A stretch of 64,000 nucleotides of DNA, taken from the NCBI GenBank assembly GCA_013388745.1, contig JACAER010000050.1, positions 105,460 to 169,459 on the forward strand, in the 5' to 3' direction. Origin of the DNA: Chloroflexota bacterium. GTDB taxonomy: Bacteria > Chloroflexota > Anaerolineae > Aggregatilineales > Phototrophicaceae. How positions within the stretch are numbered: the first letter of the stretch is position 1; the number at the start of each line of letters is the position of its first letter. The notes beneath the pieces were generated by a model. That model was not told the DNA's origin and made no database searches. It saw nothing but the letters and a program-made list of their open reading frames with translations. Positions 60,128 to 64,000 of this stretch are shown here, piece after piece. The position numbers and the translations under genes were made by a program.

Positions 60128-63100
60128 TTACTGCTGATTGGGATCGAGCGGAGAGGTATCCACGCTGTCGATCACTGTGTCATCATCGCTGTCATCGTCG
60201 TTGGGATCCGTGCCCAGCGCCGCTTCTGCCGCGTTGCTCAGCCCGTCGCTGTCGTTGTCAAGCTGCGAGTCCGAGCAGCCGTCGCCGTTCACCGGCTCGC
60301 CGCCAGGCGTGGTCGGGCACAGGTCGCCGCTGTTGACGATGCTGTCGGCATCATCATCGGGGCAGCCGTTGATTGTGCCGAACGTGCCCACGCACTGATC
60401 CGCGCCGTTGTCGTCACCGAAGCCGTCGCCGTCGGCGTCATCCACCACCGGGTTGACCGTGATGTCCACCGTCGCGATGTTGGAGTCGTCCGTGCCGTCG
60501 TTGGCCTTGTAAGTGAAGCTGTCGCTGCCGTTGAAATCGGCGTTCGGCGTGTAGGTGAAGGTGCCGTCGGGGTTCAGCGCCAGCGTGCCGTTGGTCGGGC
60601 CGCTCATCAGCACCGCCGTCAGTGTGTCGCCGTCGGGGTCGCTGTCATTTGCCAGCACGCTTGAGCCATTCAGCACGTTGTCTTCATCCGTCGTGTAGCT
60701 GTCGTTGACGGCCACCGGCGCGTCGTTCACGCAGTCCACCGTGATGGTGACTGTCGCGACATTCGAGTCGTCCGTGCCGTCGTTGGCTTTGTAGCTGAAG
60801 CTGTCGCCGCCGCAGTAGTTAGTGTTCGGCATGTAGGTGAAGCTGCTGTCAGCGTTGAAGGTCAGCGTACCGTTGCTCGTCGTGCTCACCAGCGCCGCCG
60901 CCAGTAAGTCGCCGTCGACATCGCTGTCGTTCGCCAGCACGCTGCTGCCGTTCAGCGCCGTGTCTTCATCCGTCGTGTAGTCGTCGTTGGTCGCCAGCGG
61001 GGTGTCGTTGACCGGATTCACCGTGATGGTGACGGTGACGATGTTCGACAGATTCATGCCGTCGAAAGCCTGATAGGTAAAGCTGTCGCTGCCGTTGAAG
61101 TCGGCGTTCGGCGTGTAAGTGAACGTGCCGTCGGGGTTCAGCGTCAGCGTGCCGTTGCTCGTCGTGCTCACCAGCGCTGCCGTCAGCGGTTCGTCTTCCG
61201 GCGAATTGTCGTTCGCCAGCACGCTCGCGCCGTTCAGCACGGTGTCTTCGTCGGTCGTGTAGCCATCATTGACCGCCAGCGGGGTCGCGCAGCCGACTTC
61301 CACGTCCACGCAGATGTCATCAGTGTGGGCGTCGTAATCTGTCGCCACATCGCCGCTGCCGTCGCCGCCGTAGAATTCATCGCTGCGCGCGCCGCCGGTG
61401 AGGATGTCATCGCCGCCTTCGGCATACAGGGCGTCGTCGCCCGTGTCGCCGTCCAGCAGGTCATTGCCCTCGCCGCCGTAGAGGTCGTCGTTGCCGGCCT
61501 GGCCGAACAGTTGGTCATTGCCGGGCACGCCGCTGGCGTCCACAAACTGCGCGTGCGGGCTGTTCTGGCTGCTGCCCATGTAGGCATCGCCGTACAGTTC
61601 GTCGTGGCCCTGGCCGCCGAAGATCACGTCGTTACCATTGCCACCGACCAGCGGCGCATCGTGATCCTGGCCGCCGTCGATGTAGTCGTCGCCGTCCTGG
61701 CCGAACACGCAGTCGCTGCCCTGCCCGCCGAGCAGAATGTCGTTGCCGCTGCCGCCCAGCAGGAAGTCGTCGCCCTGTTCGCCGAGGATGCGATCATTGC
61801 CGCCTTCGCCGTACATGTCGTCGTTGCCCTGGCCGCCGAGGATCACGTCGTTGCCCTCGCCGCCCCAGACGTTATCCAGACCGCGGCCTGCCACGATGCA
61901 GTCGTCGCCGCCCAGCCCGTAGATGTCATCCGAGCCGCCGAGCGCGAAGATCAGATCGTTGCCTTCCGTGCCGTAGAGTTCATCGTAGCGATTCGTGCCG
62001 ATGATGGCCGGCCCGCTGAAGTTGATATTGGCGCATTCCGCTGGCACCGCTTCGCCCAGCACGTTGATCGTCACCGTCGCTGTGCTCGTCAGGCTGCCGT
62101 CGCTGATGGTATAGGTGAAGGTATCGAAGCCGACGAAGTTCAGCGGCGGCGTGTAGCTGAAGCTGCCGTTGGGATTCATCGAGATCGTACCACCGTTCGC
62201 GCTCACTGCGTCGTAGGCCGACACCGAGAAACTGCTGTCGATGTCGCTGTCGTTCGCTAGCACACCGGGGGCACTCACCGTCTTGACCGTGTTGATCGCC
62301 GTGCTGTAGCTGTCCGGCTGCGCCACCGGCGCATCGTTCACCGGGGTGACATTGATGCACACCGAGACCACGTTTGAATCCACCGTACCGTCGTTGGCAT
62401 TGTAGCTGAAGCTGTCGCTGCCGTTGAAGTTCAGGTTCGGCGTGTAGCTGAACGTGCCGTCGCTGTTGAACGCCAGCGTGCCGTTGCTCGTCGTGCTCAC
62501 CAGCACTGCCGTCAGTGTGTCACCGTCGGGGTCGCTGTCGTTCGCCAGCACGCTTGAGCCATTTAGCGCGATGTCTTCATCCGTCGTGTAGCCCGGTGTG
62601 CAGTCTGCCACCGCCATCGGCGCGTCGTTGACCGCATTCACCGTGATCGTCACTGTCGCGATATCCGAGTAGGCTTCGCCGTCGTAGGCGCGATAGGTGA
62701 AACTGTCGCTGCCGTTGAAATTAGCGTTCGGCGTATAGGTGAACGTGCCGTCGCTGTTGAACGCCAGCGTGCCGTTGGTCGTCGTGCTCACCAGCACCGC
62801 CGTAAACGTGTCGCCATAGGGCGTATCGGCATCACTGTCGTTCACCAGAACGGTTGTGCCGTTCAGGGGCGTGTCTTCTGCCGTCGAGTAGCTGTCATTG
62901 ACGGCCACCGGCGCGTCGTTCACGCAGTCCACCGTGATGGTGACTGTCGCGACATTCGAATCCGCCATGCCGTCGTTGGCTTTGTAGCTGAAGCTGTCGC
63001 CGCCGCAGTAGTTGGTGTTCGGCGTGTAGGTGAAGCTGCCGTCAGCGTTGAGCGCCAGCGTGCCGTTGCTTGTCGTGCTCACCAGCACTGCCGTCAGCGT

Positions 63101-64000
63101 GTCGCCGTCGAGATCGCTGTCGTTGCCCAGCACACCCGGTGCCGTCACGCTTAGCAGCATGTCTTCCGCCACTGTGTAGCTGTCATTATCTGCCGTCGGG
63201 CTGTCATTGGCCGCCGTGATAGTGATCGTGACCAGCGGGTCATTGGAGTACAGGTTGCCGTCGCTGGCGCGATAAGTAAAGGTATCGCTGCCGTTGAAGT
63301 TGGCGTTCGGCGTGTAGGTGAAGCTGCCATCGGGGTTCAGCATCAGCGTGCCGTTGACCGGGCCAAGCACCAGTTCCGCCGTCAGCGGGTCGTTGTCAGG
63401 ATCGCTGTCGTTCGCCAGCACGCCATCGACCTCATCCACGATCAAAACTGTGTCTTCAGTCATATTGTAGCTGTCGGGCAGCGCCACGGGCGCATCGTTC
63501 ACCGGCGTGACCGTGATGCAGACCGAGACCACGTTTGAATCCGCCGTGCCGTCGTTGGCATTGTAGCTGAAGCTGTCGCTGCCGTTGAAGTTCAGGTTCG
63601 GTGTGTAGGTGAAGGTGCCGTCGCTGTTGAACGCCAGCGTGCCGTTGGTCGTCGTGCTCACCAGCACTGCCGTCAGCGTGTCGCCGTCGATATCGCTGTC
63701 ATTCGCCAGCACGCTTGAGCCATTCAGCGCGATGTCTTCATCCGTGGTGTAGCCCGGTGTGCAGTCTTCGACCGCCAGCGGCGCGTCGTTGACCGGAGTC
63801 ACCGTGATGGTGACCGTCGCCACATTCGAGTCGTCCGTGCCGTCGTTGGCTTTGAAGGTGAAGCTGTCGCTGCCGTTGAAGTTCAGGTTCGGCGTGTAGG
63901 TGAAGCTGCCGTCGGGGTTGAAGAGCAGCGTGCCGTGATCGACATCATCCACCACGCTGAAGGTCAGCGGGTCGTTTTCGACATCCGTCGCCGCCACCGC
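60128..64000 (-). CDS. Giant cadherin-like/RTX/TSP3 surface protein (N-terminus outside window)
   Basis: At least 1290 residues; the frame continues beyond the right window edge, so this is the C-terminal part. In order: a partial and then six full Ig-like repeats (pattern DEDTxLNGSSVLANDSDxDGDTL...GTFTYTPNxNFNGSDSFTYxAxDG... VNDAP), an RTX block with GGxGxDxxxG-type nonapeptides (about 61320-61990), three more Ig-like repeats and a thrombospondin-3-like Asp-rich tail (DDADGDGFGDDNG..., ending SPLDPNQQ). These are calcium-binding, secreted adhesins or matrix proteins. No LPXTG anchor or lipobox at the C-terminus. RTX proteins usually leave by type I secretion in Gram-negative bacteria, and no such genes are in the window. 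Confidence 0.88.
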   Translation of the reverse strand, partial: AVAATDVENDPLTFSVVDDVDHGTLLFNPDGSFTYTPNLNFNGSDSFTFKANDGTDDSNVATVTITVTPVNDAPLAVEDCTPGYTTDEDIALNGSSVLANDSDIDGDTLTAVLVSTTTNGTLAFNSDGTFTYTPNLNFNGSDSFSYNANDGTADSNVVSVCITVTPVNDAPVALPDSYNMTEDTVLIVDEVDGVLANDSDPDNDPLTAELVLGPVNGTLMLNPDGSFTYTPNANFNGSDTFTYRASDGNLYSNDPLVTITITAANDSPTADNDSYTVAEDMLLSVTAPGVLGNDSDLDGDTLTAVLVSTTSNGTLALNADGSFTYTPNTNYCGGDSFSYKANDGMADSNVATVTITVDCVNDAPVAVNDSYSTAEDTPLNGTTVLVNDSDADTPYGDTFTAVLVSTTTNGTLAFNSDGTFTYTPNANFNGSDSFTYRAYDGEAYSDIATVTITVNAVNDAPMAVADCTPGYTTDEDIALNGSSVLANDSDPDGDTLTAVLVSTTSNGTLAFNSDGTFSYTPNLNFNGSDSFSYNANDGTVDSNVVSVCINVTPVNDAPVAQPDSYSTAINTVKTVSAPGVLANDSDIDSSFSVSAYDAVSANGGTISMNPNGSFSYTPPLNFVGFDTFTYTISDGSLTSTATVTINVLGEAVPAECANINFSGPAIIGTNRYDELYGTEGNDLIFALGGSDDIYGLGGDDCIVAGRGLDNVWGGEGNDVILGGQGNDDMYGEGGNDRILGEQGDDFLLGGSGNDILLGGQGSDCVFGQDGDDYIDGGQDHDAPLVGGNGNDVIFGGQGHDELYGDAYMGSSQNSPHAQFVDASGVPGNDQLFGQAGNDDLYGGEGNDLLDGDTGDDALYAEGGDDILTGGARSDEFYGGDGSGDVATDYDAHTDDICVDVEVGCATPLAVNDGYTTDEDTVLNGASVLANDNSPEDEPLTAALVSTTSNGTLTLNPDGTFTYTPNADFNGSDSFTYQAFDGMNLSNIVTVTITVNPVNDTPLATNDDYTTDEDTALNGSSVLANDSDVDGDLLAAALVSTTSNGTLTFNADSSFTYMPNTNYCGGDSFSYKANDGTDDSNVATVTITVDCVNDAPVAVNDSYTTDEDNVLNGSSVLANDSDPDGDTLTAVLMSGPTNGTLALNPDGTFTYTPNADFNGSDSFTYKANDGTDDSNIATVDITVNPVVDDADGDGFGDDNGADQCVGTFGTINGCPDDDADSIVNSGDLCPTTPGGEPVNGDGCSDSQLDNDSDGLSNAAEAALGTDPNDDDSDDDTVIDSVDTSPLDPNQQ
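61320..61990 (-). repeat. RTX (GGxGxD) calcium-binding repeat block
   Basis: Around 20 nonapeptide-type units in the giant protein, such as GGEGNDVILGGQGNDDMYG. One spacer (about 61500-61580) separates the block into two parts. It lies between Ig-like repeats 6 and 7. Confidence 0.85.

Noticed and set aside
61325..62260. Plus-strand open frame (311 codons) opposite the RTX block
   Set aside because: It is a mirror of the repeated Asp/Gly codons; Val/Ala/Ile-rich repeats with no family match. The minus-strand RTX protein explains the sequence.

Overview
The window is a high-GC bacterial chromosome segment. I infer Chloroflexota (Anaerolineae-like) from the mix of very large repeat surface proteins, Pro/Thr-linked SH3b proteins, PD40 propeller proteins, a DUF2723-type membrane protein and corrinoid methyltransferase genes. 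This is an inference from family content: there is no rRNA or marker phylogeny here. No rRNA, tRNA or CRISPR array was found.

Layout. (1) 98-12865: one giant secreted protein with DUF11-like domains, 17 SdrD_B repeats and a C-terminal LPSTG sorting signal. (2) 12866-13720: intergenic stretch holding the relic of an IS3-type element. (3) 13721-23429: housekeeping and small genes: SH3b membrane protein, amidohydrolase, HtrA-type protease, hotdog protein, rhodanese, a PAS/HATPase protein without a normal phospho-accepting His, seryl-tRNA synthetase, a broken DUF433/DUF5615 toxin-antitoxin pair, a cyclotransferase-like protein, a secreted SH3b protein and two uncharacterised genes. (4) 23582-46615: a catabolic cluster, nearly all on the minus strand. 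(5) 46729-60031: NAD epimerase, an NnrS-like membrane protein, ferritin, three PD40 propeller proteins, several unknown membrane proteins, an MBL-fold hydrolase, a lipoprotein and a DUF2723-like membrane protein. (6) 60128-64000: the C-terminal part of a second giant surface protein (Ig-like repeats, RTX block, thrombospondin-3-like tail) that runs off the window.

The main system is the cluster in region 4. It encodes a CUT1-type ABC importer (binding protein plus two permeases, no ATPase), a three-part corrinoid methyl-transfer set (UroD-type methyltransferase, B12-binding corrinoid protein, DHPS-type methyltetrahydrofolate:corrinoid methyltransferase), a MetE-like protein, an L-fucose-isomerase-like protein, an HpcH/HpaI aldolase, two SDRs, an Ldh-family and a HisD-family dehydrogenase, an SMP-30 lactonase, a creatininase, a cupin, an alpha/beta hydrolase, several SnoaL/NTF2-like proteins and a LacI regulator. 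A 14-bp palindrome with a central CG (TGAATACGTATTCA) lies at the promoters of three leftward transcription units: exact copies before the cupin gene and the Ldh gene, and two one-sided variants before the SnoaL/ABC unit. The simplest reading is a LacI-controlled regulon for import, corrinoid-dependent demethylation and oxidation of a methylated, sugar- or polyol-like compound. The substrate is not identified by the sequence.

Starts were moved inward from the longest reading frame wherever a better ribosome-binding site or family length supported it; these choices are stated per gene.
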